Positions 33,346-45,563 are shown, counted from the first letter of the stretch. The stretch: 64,000 bases of DNA from Periplaneta americana (GCF_040183065.1 NC_091128.1:177960168-178024167), one strand, 5' to 3'. Notes: generated from the sequence alone by a model not told the origin. A program made the numbers and translations.

Positions 33346-33947
33346 TGCGCATTCTTTCAACGGAACAGTGTAAAATATCTCAACTCTTCAAGGAACGACC
33401 ACTCATATAAATTGAGGGAAAGAAGACAGAGGACGGACACTGGAAAGTTTTCTTTTCTCAATCGTACTATCAGGGACTGGAATGTTTTACCTGCAGACTT
33501 ACTAAGGGCTTTACCAATAACCAAAAATGTATTTAAAAATAGGCTTAAAGACTTTACTAATAGACGGTAGTATATTATACACACTACTTAAAGGGTGTAA
33601 TTGATATCTTGTTATCTGAAGTGTTGTATCAGCGAGAAAGTGTGTTGTGTCAGTGAAGTGTGTAGTGTCAGTGAAGTCTATTGTGTAAGTGAAGTGTGTT
33701 GGTGTCAGTGAAGTGGCTGTGCAAAGTATTTTAACAGTGAAATGGTTAGAAGTGTTAGTGAAATCAGGTAGAATCAGTGCAGTGAGTGAGTTGACAGCGA
33801 AATAAGTGTTGTGCCGAAAGGTACTTGTGTCACATTCGTGGGTCTTAGTTCGAACTTAGGGTTAAGATACAAATTAGATTTACTTTAGATGTAATTTAAA
33901 GTGACCATGCTTAATTTAATTTAGGATCCTCCTTGTTATTATTATTA

Positions 33948-33991
<44 letters not shown>

Positions 33992-34145
33992 TTTATTAGT
34001 TGTGTTTATTATTCATTGTCATTATTGAGTGTAATTAGTTACCACTGCCACCGGGTATATACCCATTTGCAGTGTGAATACATACATACATACATACATA
34101 CATACATACATACATACATACATGCATACATACATACGTACGTAC
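33346..34145 (+). mobile_element. LINE family B, most complete copy (ORF2 end plus 3' UTR)
   Basis: The coding end reads RTDTGKFSFLNRTIRDWNVL, then PADLLRALPITKNVFKNRLK, then DFTNRR and a stop near 33566, matching C-termini of jockey/CR1-type ORF2 proteins. The 3' UTR follows, with TGTCAGTGAAGTGTG-type repeats, an (ATT)n tract (33935-33982), ACCACTGCCACCGGGTATAT and a (CATA)n tail (34076-34145). It ties the other two family B fragments to a LINE. Confidence 0.8.
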
Positions 34146-34337
34146 ATTAATAGAGGTGTAGGCATGGTTAGAGAAAATGTTTGTAACCATAAAGTGTACG
34201 ATATCCACTTAATTAAGAGTGTAGATGTTCTAACCATACAGTATAAGATTTACGGCTTCATTAAGTGTATAGATATGATTTAAACAGATGTTTGTAAAGA
34301 TATCTAGCTTCATTAAGTGTGTAGATATGGTTTAAGC

Positions 34338-34489
34338 CAGTAGTGTCAGAGTTGTAAGCTCCGAAACCGGTTGTGGTGCTAGAGACGTCCAGTCGGAGCG
34401 TGAACTTGCTTATGTCTGTGGAAGCACCGGAGCTCGCAACGAGTTATAGTGGAGCGCTCCGTTCCGTTTAGGCTGGTTTAACAACGCTG
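34338..34489. mobile_element. hAT MITE
   Basis: The 152-base insert starts CAGTAGTGTCAGAG and ends TTTAACAACGCTG, so its ends are CAG and CTG. It is flanked by GTTTAAGC at 34330-34337 and 34490-34497, an exact 8-base duplication. It interrupts a satellite unit, which confirms the insertion. Confidence 0.9.
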
Positions 34490-34520
34490 GTTTAAGCAGA
34501 CGTTTGTAAAGATAAGATAT

Positions 34521-34824
34521 CTTACTTACTTACAAATGGCTTTTAAGGAACACGAATGTTCATTGCCGCCCTCACATAAGCCCGCCATCGGTCCCTATCC
34601 TGTGCAAGATTAATCCAGTCTCTATCATCATATCCCACCTCTCTCAAATCCATTTTAATATTAACCTCCCATTTACGTCTCGGCCTCCCCAAAGGTCTTT
34701 TTTCCCTCCGGTCTCCCTCTATATGAATTTCTGGATTCGCCCATACGTACAACATGCCTTGCCCATCTTAAACATCTGGATTTAATATTCCTAATTATGT
34801 CAGGTGAAGAATATAATGCGTGCA
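34521..34824 (-). mobile_element. LINE family A copy 7 (short)
   Basis: AAAGATAAGATAT at 34508-34520 and 34825-34837 is an exact 13-base duplication taken from the satellite unit. The 304-base insert carries only the LINE 3' end, with [20 protein letters not shown], and a (GTAA)n tail. Confidence 0.95.
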
Positions 34825-35310
34825 AAAGATAAGATATTTAGCTTCATTAAGTGTGTAGATATGGTTTAAGGTGTTTGTAAAGATAAGATATCTAGCTTCA
34901 TTAAGTGTGTAGATCCTTTAAGCAGATTGTTTTATCCAGTATAAAATATTTAGCTTCATCAATAAATTGTAGATATAGTTTAAGCATATGTTTGTAAAGA
35001 TGAGATATCTAGTTTCATTAGGAGTGTAGATATCCTTTAAGCTGATGTTTGTAACCGATATAAGATATTTGACTTCAACAATGAAGTAGATATCCTTTAA
35101 GCTGATGTTTGTAACCGATATAAGATGTTTGACTTCAACAATAAAGTGTAGATATCCTTTAAGCTGATGTTTGTAACCGATATAAGATATTTGGCTTCAT
35201 CAATAAAGTGTATATATAGTTTAAACAGATGTTTGTAAAGATAAGATATCTGGCTTCATTAATAGAGTTTAAATGTGGTTTAAGTAGATGTGTTCTTTAC
35301 CAGATTCTTT

Positions 35311-37352
35311 ACCGTACTCAAAACTGATGGGGTATTGAAATACATCAGCGGTAAATAAAAATGTTCTAACTGTATTCCTCAGTAGTGAAGAAATTAACAG
35401 TAGGCTTGGTAAGAATGTAAACCTTCCAATTTTCACCGATGAATAGAAAAGTGTTTTTTATGCATGTTAGTATAAAGCTGATATTTCTTTCTTGCATAAT
35501 TTCGTACGTTGCTTTGAAATGTTTGTAATGTCAAAGTTGTGAAGTGTGCACATTTTTTATTTTAATTACGAAAGGTAATATTTCTCCTTTGTTCACAAAT
35601 TTCCATGGTAATTGCCGTCCATAACGGCTAAGTGACGCAAGTTTGACGAAATTAGGCATAACAAATACTTCTGAAATTTTCAACTGGATGTATTAGGCCT
35701 ATATGGTAGTAGGTGTACATAATAGCCTATAATTATGAATTCTTTACAGAGAAATCACTTCTTCCAATTTCAATATCGGCTAATGATAGGCCTAAGTCAT
35801 TTTTGAAGTCCAAATATTTTTGTGTCAGGAAGTTTTGACTGAGAATGAATTTTATTCATTTACAAGATAGGAAAGCAGGAGCAGCCGTGGAAAAGTTTGT
35901 GAACGACGTCTTTATGGATTAACTTTAGGCATAATTGTCTACAGCGTAGGTTTCTTCATTTCTTCATCCCAGTGATAACCGTTCCACCATAGCTCCGTCT
36001 CCAACACACCAGCACCTCATTGACACGGACGTGTTTGCAAACATGTGCTGTACGCAGTAACGCTTTGTTTAGACCCACGGCCCCGCTCGGCTCAGAGAGG
36101 CAATTTGGGCCCTAAATGATCTCGGCGCTGTTCACACGTTTCCATGGTAATTGCCGGACTTACAGGTGTTCCTTATTGCACCTCAGGAAATTAAGTGAAG
36201 GTGCGATAGCAATACAATCAAATTTGAAGGCGGCGCACATCTAATCTCCGGGAAAGAGCCGATACCGGACGTGCTGCGGTTCGAGCCCGCAGGGGTGTCC
36301 ACACAGTTGCTCTCCATCAACAATCGCGCCGTTTCCGCCTTATTATTTTCTGATCCTCCATCGATCATCTAAAAGAGACGCCAAGTAAAAATGATAATTT
36401 ATACAAGGTTGGCCACTGGGTATGATGGATTTTAGTAAACTGTGGAATGCGAACACAACAGTTGACGAATATCATATTGTTACGAATTATTTTCTGTCTT
36501 ATGCGATTTCACTAACCGTGGCATATTTTCAGTAAATGAAGGAAACTTTTTTTTTAAACCAGGATCATTGTTCAGACACAAATAAATTTAATAACCGAGT
36601 TTCGAGTTCCAAGACATGAAAGTATACCCAGTCGGGATACGATTTTAAAATGGGTTAGCAATAGGGATATCCTGAACTAGCACCAACAGATAGCGCGCGT
36701 GTACTTTGAGGGATGCGCTTTGAGTGTGCATTTGTTTTCCGGTATATAAACATTGAGGATTTACATAGGGTATTAGTGCATTTAATACTATTAAAAACAA
36801 CTTCAAATGACAAATTTTTGTTGTGTTCCTATATGTAAAACCAGGGAAAACATTTTGTCTTAATTCAGGTCCCGAAATATTCTGAATAGGCCTATATGCT
36901 TTGAACCTTAAAAATTTAACTAATGAAATTGGCACCTAGAAAGTGTTAGCAATTAAACAAAAATAATTACTTCAAGTAAGGAATTCCTGGCTACAGTTTC
37001 ATTTTGGAAGAGAGAAAAGTAAATTAATAAAAACATATGCAACCTCGCAGCAAGCTATGTTAGCTTAGATTATATTCAGTATTTCTAGGAGTCTCCGAAG
37101 TTTACGCCTGCAGTAAACTCTCGATTAACTGATGTTTATTATCCACGACAGTGAAATCCATTTCGTGAATAATGTTTTTAATGTGTTGTAGATTAATTAT
37201 TAAAACCATGTTTTTACTTCAAATTTTCAAAATCATCCTACATAGTATTCAAAACTGCATGTTCTTAACCTACAAAACGCACGAATAATCGTGATACTAC
37301 TGCGATCATATTGTGTCATCTTATCAAACATTGCGTTTACTCTTTCTGCAGC
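35311..37352. other. No recognised gene or element (about 2 kb)
   Basis: There is no convincing coding frame. A block at about 35990-36180 is less AT-rich and free of recognised repeats. TTCGAGCCCGCAGGGGTGTC at about 36280 resembles a B box and may be a SINE scrap. Three TAGGCCTA words are present. Confidence 0.35.
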
Positions 37353-37632
37353 TTACTTACTTACTTACAAATGGCTTTTAAGGAACCCGAAGGTTCATTG
37401 CCGCCCTCACATAAGCCCGCCATCGGTCTCTATCCTGAGCAAGATTAATCCAGTCTCTCACCATATCCCACCTCCCTCAAATCCATTTTAATATTATCCT
37501 CCCATCTACGTCTCGGCCTCCCTAAAGGTCTTTTTCCGTCCGGTCTCGCAACTAACACTCTATATGCATTTCTGGATACGCCCATACGTGCTACATGCCC
37601 TGCCCATCTCAAACGTCTGGATTTAATGTTCC
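37353..37632 (-). mobile_element. LINE family A copy 8 (short)
   Basis: This is a 3' end only, from the (GTAA)n tail to ATTTAATGTTCCT, encoding [17 protein letters not shown] and [20 protein letters not shown]. The insert is about 280 bases. No convincing target-site duplication is seen. Confidence 0.9.
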
Positions 37633-38319
37633 TGCAACTAGAGGAAAAAAGATACGAGGAATTCAATCTCGATAGTCTCTTCCTTATAAAAAAAACACAC
37701 ATTGGTGGCTGCATAACCTGTTTTTAGCGTACGGTATTTACAATAATAGTGATTAAAGAGGTAATATTCACCTTCGACAAAGTTCCTATTTTATTTATTT
37801 ATTTATTTATTTATTTAATTTATTTATTTTTATTCGTGCACCTCGTTCTCAAAGTTCTCTTTTAGGTTCATGAACATTCAATTTACTCGTATCTATATTC
37901 TGCATACTGCAGATTTCCCCACCTATCTCGGGGAATCGCTCAATATTATACAGGTTTACGTTATTATTTATTGTAAATTAAATTATGAGGTAAGAAAATA
38001 CTGAATTATATTAAATTACACTAAGTTATACAAAATAATTATAAATATAATTTTGACACGCACAGAAAACCAACAAGCGGGAGAACGCAATCAACTGTAG
38101 CATATGACAATATAGCCCTACAACATGTGCCGCATGGAACGCTCCTGCCATCTAGCGGTAAAACTTCGCATAAGATATCCCTATTGTCGTATTCACGGCA
38201 GTTCCGCTGGAGTGCGCACTGCCGTGGCAAGAAGTCTGACCCGCTCAGCAGTGAGTCAGGTTCTGGTGTTGAATATTCCGAGTTCGACTCTTAGAAGAAC
38301 TGCGCAGATTTGGATAAAT
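37633..38319. other. No recognisable gene
   Basis: It contains an (ATTT)n tract at about 37790-37835. Otherwise nothing was recognised. Confidence 0.4.
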
Positions 38320-38525
38320 AATCCTCTTCTTTCAACAAGATAGTACAACGGTGGATATCGCAAGATAAAGCTTGACTACCCTCAGAACTATGTTCCCTGG
38401 TGACTGATTTGTGGTCATCGCTTGGCCAGCAAGGTCTCCAGATCTCACTATATGTGGTTATTTAAATGCAAAGTCTATCAGAATCGTCCGTGTACAACAG
38501 AAGCGTTTAAAGAACGCACAGTAAA
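38320..38525 (+). pseudogene. Mariner/IS630-like transposase fragment
   Basis: Read through two stops it gives LFFQQDSTTVDIAR, SLTTLRTMFPGD, then FVVIAWPARSPDLTICGYLN. It resembles the second and third catalytic blocks of insect IS630-type transposases (QQDGATxH and WPARSPDLT). The glycine after the second aspartate is changed. No terminal repeats were found. Confidence 0.7.
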
Positions 38526-38949
38526 TTGTTATGAGGGACATTTAACCCAAGTTATTTTCAAAAACTGAACTAGATAACTAAATTGCAAACTTTGAAGTTT
38601 GCATAACGAAATCAAATCAATACTTCCTGTAACAGATTAACTAAAACAGAGAACTCTGTAAGAATATTGGAATTAAATGTCTCAATAAATTGCTAGTAAC
38701 TGCAACTAGTATACTAATTTTAAGAGATTTAATGTACTTATTGAAAATTGGTTAACATGTAAGGTTTTTTATAGCGTTGACGAGTTTCTTAAGACGAATA
38801 CAAATGACTTTATACGAATATTTTAGCAATACAGGGCATATCAAAAGTCCGGTAATACTTTCAATATTTTATTACACAAAAACTACTAATGATAGCACTT
38901 TCAAACACACATCAGTTTAAAGTCAAACTCTCAAAGTTCGTTTTACACC

Positions 38950-39220
38950 TTACAGAGATTCAATATGTGAACCACGAGTGACTCGGCAGATGTCCAAACG
39001 ATAATCAAACTCTTCCCACACCCTTTTCAACATATCCTCTGTGACCGTGGCGGCAGCTTCTCGAATTCTGGTTTTTAGTTCCTCTAAATCACGTGGCAAA
39101 GGCGGTACAAACACACGGTCCTTTATGTACCCCCATAGAAAAAAGTCACATGCAGTCATATCGGGTGATCTTGGTGGCCATGTCATGAAACATCTGTCCC
39201 TTACTCCAGCACGTCCTATC
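38950..39220 (-). pseudogene. Rosa-like transposase C-terminus, left arm
   Basis: It encodes WIGRAGVRDRCFMTWPPRSP, DMTACDFFLWGYIKDRVFVP and EFDYRLDICRVTRGSHIESL. The frame is open throughout this arm and retains the third catalytic aspartate, but nothing upstream of it exists on this strand. Confidence 0.85.
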
Positions 39221-39279
39221 CAACATTCACCTTTGCTGCCTGTTGTTGTAGCTGGCAAGAAAACTCGTAGCAGACGACG

Positions 39280-39912
39280 ATGACTTATTCAGCCGCTTAA
39301 TTTCCAGCGACGAAGCCACATTCCATACGAGTGGGAAAATTAACAAGCACAACTGTCGTGTTTAGGGTACACAGAAACCTCACAGAATCATTGAACATGA
39401 GCGTGATTCACCAAAGGTGAATGTTTTCTGCGCGTTGTCACAACGAAAATTGTACGGACCTTTCTTCTTCATTGAGGCTACTGTGACTGGACATTCATAT
39501 CTGCACATGTTGGAGCAATGGTTGGTGCCTCGACTTAGACAAGATCTCGATGACGATTTCATCTTTCAGCAAGATGGGGCTCCGCCACATTTCCACAATG
39601 CAGTTCGTGCTTACCTGAATACGGAGATGTCTGATCGTTGGATAGGACGTGCTGCAGTAAGGGACAGATGTTTCATGACATGGCCACCAAGGTCACCCGA
39701 TATGACTGCATGTGACTTTTTTTCTATGGGGGTACATAAAGGACCGTGTGTTTGTACCGCCTTTGCCACGTGATTTAGAGGAACTAAAAACCAGAATTCG
39801 AGAAGCTGCCGCCACGGTCACAGAGGATATGTTGAGAAGGGTGTGGGAAGAGTTCGATTATCGTTTGGACATCTGCCGAGTCACTCGTGGTTCACACATT
39901 GAATCTCTCTGA
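39280..39912 (+). pseudogene. Rosa-like transposase, right arm, frameshifted
   Basis: LFSRLISSDEATFHTSGKIN holds the first catalytic aspartate. A stop lies in CRV-GTQKPHRI, then FFFIEATVTGHSYLHMLEQW and DDDFIFQQDGAPPHFHNAVR give the second aspartate. WPPRSPDMTACDFF gives the third, 41 residues later, the spacing of the rosa-type DD41D group. An extra base in the T run at about 39718-39723 shifts the frame, and the downstream part MTFFLWGYIKDRVFVPPLPR ends as in the left arm. Confidence 0.85.
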
Positions 39913-39999
39913 CATTAAACTGACGTGTGTTTGAAAGTGCTATCATTAGTAGTTTTTGTGTAATAAAATATTGAAAGTGTTACCGGACTTTTGATATGT

Positions 40000-40754
40000 A
40001 AATTACTTCAAAATACAATTTTTTTTTCAAACTGTTTACTTTAATCGCTTTACTATGGTCTTACAGCACCATTTTAAAGTACACCTGTACTCAATGGCCA
40101 ACTCTGTATCTCTCTTCTATTGAACTAGCTGGTTCTGTTCGCAACCAATATGTCATGTTGTTAGCATAGAGCTTGAGACAACACAGTACAAAACATGGCA
40201 ATGAATTGAGTAATGAAGACAAATCTTCAATTCGTCAACGGGGATCGTAGTAGATTATAATCGGAAATGTTACCTTCTTGAGCAGTAATTAGTGTCAAAT
40301 CAGCTTAGAGTTTTCAAAATAGCCGCGGGCACCCAGTTGTCTGAACGCTCCCACCTGCCCGGGATGCACTTCGTGACAGATGACATTCCCAGGAAATGCG
40401 CCATTACGACACAACGGCCCATTACGTTATCTGGCGCGAAGCTGTGTCAGCCTTGATTGTTCAGCGGCGTATTCCGCGCATTCGGGAAATATCAGACGTG
40501 CGATGAAGACATTTGTCGGACTGTCTACGGGTCCCGCATGATGGATGGCGCGGACTTCCTCTCGCATTTTATCTCGTCTCGCATCGCATTAATCTTGCTC
40601 GGTCAGCTGGCGGTTCGATCTCCGGCAGGGCTCTCAGCGCCGGCTTACGAGTTCGAACCCCGGCGATGGAGGAGTTGTATTTGTGGTGGACAAAACCGAG
40701 GTTGTGGCCGTTTTATCGTTTTTGTCTCGTCATTTTACCAACATGCCCCACAAA
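40000..40754. other. No recognised gene; GC-rich patch at 40320-40700
   Basis: Frames at 40457-41080 are open partly because of GC content and partly because they run into the TGTC/TATC array. GTTCGAACCCCGGCGATGG near 40650 resembles a B box. I do not support a gene here. Confidence 0.35.
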
Positions 40755-41420
<666 letters not shown>

Positions 41421-41649
41421 TAGGGTAATGGTTGGCAATACTGTGATATGAGTAATATTAGCCTGTGATAGTTCTTTTTGAGAATTTATTACAATTTTAC
41501 TGAGGACAGGGAGATCGGTTTTTTGCGTCAACGTATTAAGGGAATGTTCGTCGACAAGTTTCTGCACAAAACCGGTCCTCCTCTCGCTCAGTAAAATTGT
41601 AATAAATTCTCAAAAAGCACTACCACGATATTACCAACCTTTACCCTAT
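41421..41649. mobile_element. Palindromic MITE
   Basis: The outer ends are AGGGTAATGGTTGGCAATA and, reversed, AGGGTAAAGGTTGGTAATAT. The inner arms CTTTTTGAGAATTTATTACA with ATTTTACTGAG and their reverse complement are nearly perfect. The unit would fold into a long hairpin with a loop of about 80 bases. Superfamily unknown. Confidence 0.8.
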
Positions 41650-41693
41650 CTAGATCTACATGCTATACACACGTAGACTACCAAAGAGTAGTA

Positions 41694-42322
41694 CAGCCGT
41701 GGCGAAAATGCTATCGTGCGCCGAGCCACTGTGTAACCTGCAACGTGCATAGCACCTATGGAGGGAGGCGGACACCCGAAGCGGAAGTGAAGCAACTGTC
41801 TGACTTAAACGGATTTTCATTTTCCTTACGTCAAGCACTTAAATAAAATTTTATACAGTACAAGGCTACAAACTAATGTTTAGTACGTGTAACGAAGAAA
41901 GAAAAGAACAATAAATCAACAATATCACAACCTAAAATTAACTGTCTTCAGAATGTCTCTGCGACAGAGTTTCAAAATCAGGAATTATGTCACTTACTGC
42001 CAGTCGTAGTTGATCAGAAGGTGTTTATCTGTCAGTCGTGATCTAAATTTGGTTTTTACTATTTTCATTGTTGAAAATAATTTTTCACAAAAGTAAGATG
42101 TAGCGAACATGGCTTCAACAGAGCAAGCGAAAGAACGAAACTTCAGATATTTATTTTTTGGCAAAGATTTGAAAGTTCAATATTTGTCAAGTCCTTACAT
42201 CTAGCTTTCATTTAACATCACATTGTAAATCTGTGAGTTTAAATTGAAGATCTAACCGCATTATTCGTACATCTGCTGAAAAAGGATCGACGTACAAAGA
42301 TGATAATAACTTAATAATAATG

Positions 42323-42370
<48 letters not shown>

Positions 42371-42723
42371 CCTTTTAATGTTTCATCAGCAACATGTAGT
42401 AACTTATAATGCCGTTTTATGTTATACAACCGTTTTCCTCGTAATACTTGTGAACAAATCATACATTTAATATTCTCATCATATTGGCAGCAAAAGAATG
42501 CGTCCTCCCATCCTACTTGAACTTTCGTTTTTGTAGAGGTACATGGTTTCGAGAGAGACATTGCGACGATACGCCACTCGCAGGTCAGGGATAAATACAA
42601 ATGGAACGGAGTTTGACTCCAGTGAGTGAGAGAGTGGGGGTTGTGGGAGGTGAAAGCAAGGGAAATGCACAGCTATCATTGCGAGCCACAATGTGCTCGT
42701 GAGTCACATTTTCGCCACGGCTG
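41694..42723 (-). mobile_element. hAT transposon, internally deleted, with exact 8-bp target-site duplication
   Basis: CAGCCGTGGCGAAAATG is at 41694-41710 and its reverse complement ends at 42723. GAGTAGTA is duplicated at 41686-41693 and 42724-42731, the 8-base signature of hAT. The 1030-base interior holds the first and last pieces of the transposase, joined across an (AAT)n run at about 42311-42367. The middle with the catalytic residues is gone. Confidence 0.95.
41945..42563 (-). pseudogene. hAT transposase: BED-type finger and dimerisation domain only
   Basis: The N-terminal piece reads MSLSKPCTSTKTKVQVGWED, CCQYDENIKCMICSQVLRG and KRLYNIKRHYKLLH, a BED-like zinc finger (CxxC and a pair of histidines). 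The C-terminal piece, through stops, reads VDPFSADVRIMRLDLQFKLT, then SYFCEKLFSTMKIVKTKFRS and RLTDKHL, the hAT dimerisation block. It belongs to the ZBED/SCAND3-like hAT group. Confidence 0.85.
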
Positions 42724-42731
42724 GAGTAGTA

Positions 42732-43679
42732 AGATGGAAAACAGTGGCAATAATACATGCCATTATAATATCTTCACCCACAAGTTTTCCGTTCTTCTTG
42801 CCTGGATTCGAACCTGGGTGTCTGGATTTTCAGTCAGTAATATTTGATTACTTGGAAAGCTGAACATCTGGCGCGTCGTAATGTATAGCATTAGCAAGTC
42901 TGCGGAAAGAGACGGTGGGAAGCGATCAAGTTTTCTGATGAAATCTTTATTATGAGAAAGTGAAGACGAGTCCCTCACCACAAACACCGCAAGATTGCTC
43001 GCAGACATTTCTGTTGCTTTAACTCTCAAATTAAGTTTAAATTGATATTCGGTAGCGCACAATAAGAGGCCAGGGCTTCCCAAACGCTGCCTGGTAATTA
43101 ATGTTTAACCCAAGTTCCTTCTCACGACATGCGGGTTAAAAATGCATAATCCCACCTTCTTCCGAGTCATTATTAATTTTTGATAAAAAAAATACGCATT
43201 AGACTGAAATACGGCACCTGAGACACAGAAACAAACGACGGCGACATTCTTTTGCTCCAGCTGGCAGGTCTTTTCTTTGTCTCCGTTAGTTGTAATTGCT
43301 AGACCTATTGTTCCTGATAGTTTAACTTCATGAGGTCAGCCACGGTGTATGAGGGGGCGAAGCTGCAAAGTCGATGTCCTGGATTAGAAATCCGCCTAGG
43401 ACGTGAATATTTGTCTCTGGATTACGTCATAACCTAAGCATATTTCGAATTTTTAGGCTATAAAAATTAGATTTCAGGTGCCTAAAATTGGTGCAATAAA
43501 ATTATGAGGCAGGCTCTAAAAATCTTTACATCTTAAACCTACTCAAAACTAATGAACATCTCTTAAACGTATTATCATTTTAGTTGGTTTTTTATTTTAT
43601 TGGGTTAATTTAGGATGCTGTATCAACATCTCAGGTTATTTAGTGTCTGAATGATATGAAGATGATAATGCCGGTGAAA
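42732..43679. other. No recognised gene
   Basis: GGATTCGAACCTGGGTG at about 42804 resembles a B box (possible SINE scrap). The remaining sequence has no identified element. Confidence 0.35.
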
Positions 43680-43845
43680 TGAGTCCGGGGTCCAACACCG
43701 AAGGTTACCCAGCATTTGCTCGTATTGCGTTGAGGGAAAACCCCGGAAAAAACCTCAACCAGGTAACTTGTCCCGACCGGGATTCGAACCCGGGCCACCT
43801 GGTTTCGCGGCCAGACGCGCTGATCGTTACTCCACAGGTGTGAAC
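43680..43845 (-). mobile_element. tRNA-derived SINE, family C
   Basis: On the minus strand the head reads GTGGAGTAACGATCAGCGCG and GGCCCGGGTTCGAATCCCGG, close to tRNA A and B boxes. It is followed by a body with CCTGGTTGAGGTTTTTTCCG. It abuts a family A SINE directly. Confidence 0.8.
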
Positions 43846-44099
43846 TTTTAGTTGGTTATTCAACGACGCTGTGTGGACTACTAGGTTATTTAGCGCCGAT
43901 GGATTGGTGAGAGCGAGATGGTATTCAGCGAGATGAAGGCGAGGATTCGCCATAGATTACCTGACACCGCCTTACAGTTGGAGAAAACTACGAAAATAAA
44001 CCAACCAGGTAATCAGCCCAAGCAGGAATCGAACCCGCGCCCGAGCGCAACTCCGGATCGGAGGCAAGCGCCTTAGCGGACTGAAATACGCCGGTGGCT
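43846..44099 (-). mobile_element. SINE family A copy
   Basis: Full-length reverse copy of the 5284-5538 SINE. The tail GGTTATTCAACGACGCTG is at its left and the tRNA-like head with AATCGAACCCGCGCCCGAG at its right, ending GCCGGTGGC. Confidence 0.85.
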
Positions 44100-44824
44100 A
44101 AAGCCTATTATTAGCGGCCGTAATTCTGGTAATACCGGTAGAAACGAAATTTCTCACAATTACTTCTTTGTTACATAACTATAGTAGCGACGCTGTTATT
44201 CCCGGCGTGACTCCTCCTCTTTGCTTACGTCTTAGGAAGTGAAGGCTCTATAAAGTCTAGGTAGGTAGCATCGTTCGCCATTTTTGTTCTTTCGTTGCCG
44301 AGCTACCATACGAGCAATCTATTTGCCACACCGTTAAACATTATCATGTCGTAGATCCTATTATAATAAATCAAACGCTCTGTAATTCAGCAAATAATTG
44401 AGCGGCAAATAACGTCCTCGTGTGCTTTCTGCGAACGCCAACGAAAGAGCCAAAATGGTGGACGATTATATTAAGTATTTATCCAGCCTTAGGAAATGCT
44501 TAACGTCTTCCTCAGCGAATCACAAGACGCACACGTTTAAATGTAGCCGACCTGCAACGTGATTGGCTGCCGGAAATTAGAGCGATGGGACTATAAAATG
44601 CCATATTAGGCCTAAGCAAAACAACCTCAGGAAATAACGACAAATTTTTATCACTGTGCAACATTGGCTAATAAGCACGAAATACAGGCCACCCCGTCTA
44701 CTACAAAAATTGCGAAATATAGGCTATATATCAAAATATTATTAAATATTGTTAAAAACAATATGTTTCTGAATTTTCTTTCAGTTAACTTGTCAATCGC
44801 TTTCATAATGCCAATATTTCTATA
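44100..44824. other. No recognised gene
   Basis: No coding signal. Mixed GC content, possibly an unrecognised repeat at 44170-44600. Nothing specific can be supported. Confidence 0.35.
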
Positions 44825-45563
44825 ACTTCTCTATGGCTTACTTACTCACTTACTTACTTACTGGCTTTTAAGGAACCCGGAGGTTCATTGCCGTCCTCAC
44901 ATAAGCCCGCCATTGGTCCCTATTTGAGCAAAATTAATCCAGTCCCTACCATCATATCCCACCTCCCTCAAATCCATTTTAATATTATCTTCCCATCTAC
45001 GTCTCGGCCTCCCCAAAGGTCTTTTTTCCTCCGGCCTCCCAACTAACACTCTATATGCATTTCTGGATTCGCCCATATGTGCTACATGTCCTGCCCATCT
45101 CAAACGTCTGGATTTAATGTTCCTAATTATGTCAGGTGAAGAATACAATGCGTGCAGTTCTGCGTTGTGTAATTTTCTCCATTCTCCTGTAACTTCGTCC
45201 CTCTTAGCCCCAAATATTTTCCTAAGCACCTTATTCTCAAACACCCTTAACCTATGTTCCTCTCTCAAAGTGAGAGTCCAAGTTTCACAACCATAAAGAA
45301 CAACCGGTAATATAACTGTTTTATAAATTCTAACTTTCAGATTTTTTGACAGCAGACTAGATGATAAAAGCTTCTCACCCGAATAATAACAGGCATTTCC
45401 CATATTTATTGTGTGTTTAATTTCCTCCCGAGTATCATTTATATTTGTTACTGTTGCTCCAAGATATTTGAACTTCTCCACCTCTTCAAAAGATAAATTT
45501 CCAATTTTTATATTTCCATTCCGTACAATATTCTCGTCACGAGACATAGTCATATACTTTGTC
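44825..45563 (-). mobile_element. LINE family A copy 9
   Basis: A (GTAA)n tail on the left, then the C-terminal domain in a frame open for 218 residues from [20 protein letters not shown] to WINFAQIGTNGGLM. Small deletions near 44925 change the frame just before the end. It lies about 390 bases from the T-box exon at 45952, downstream on the gene's strand. Confidence 0.95.

Larger units (their letters stand above)
34160..35310. repeat. Diverged tandem array of about 60-bp GATA-rich units
   Basis: About a dozen units each contain GATGTTTGTAAAGATAAGAT, ATCTAGCTTCATTAAGTGTG and TAGATATGGTTTAAGC or close variants. Units near 35020-35220 share GTAACCGATATAAGAT and form a younger sub-block. Two elements have inserted into the array (34338-34489 and 34521-34824). 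Confidence 0.85.
38831..39999. mobile_element. DD41D (rosa-like) transposon made of two head-to-head arms
   Basis: The left arm (38831-39250) and right arm (about 39610-39999) are near-identical in reverse orientation over about 400 bases. Each includes the transposase C-terminus and the terminal repeat GCATATCAAAAGTCCGGTAA. On the right the outermost CCCT is lost. The central part belongs to the right-hand copy. It is either a fold-back derivative or one copy inserted or recombined with an inverted partner. Confidence 0.8.
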
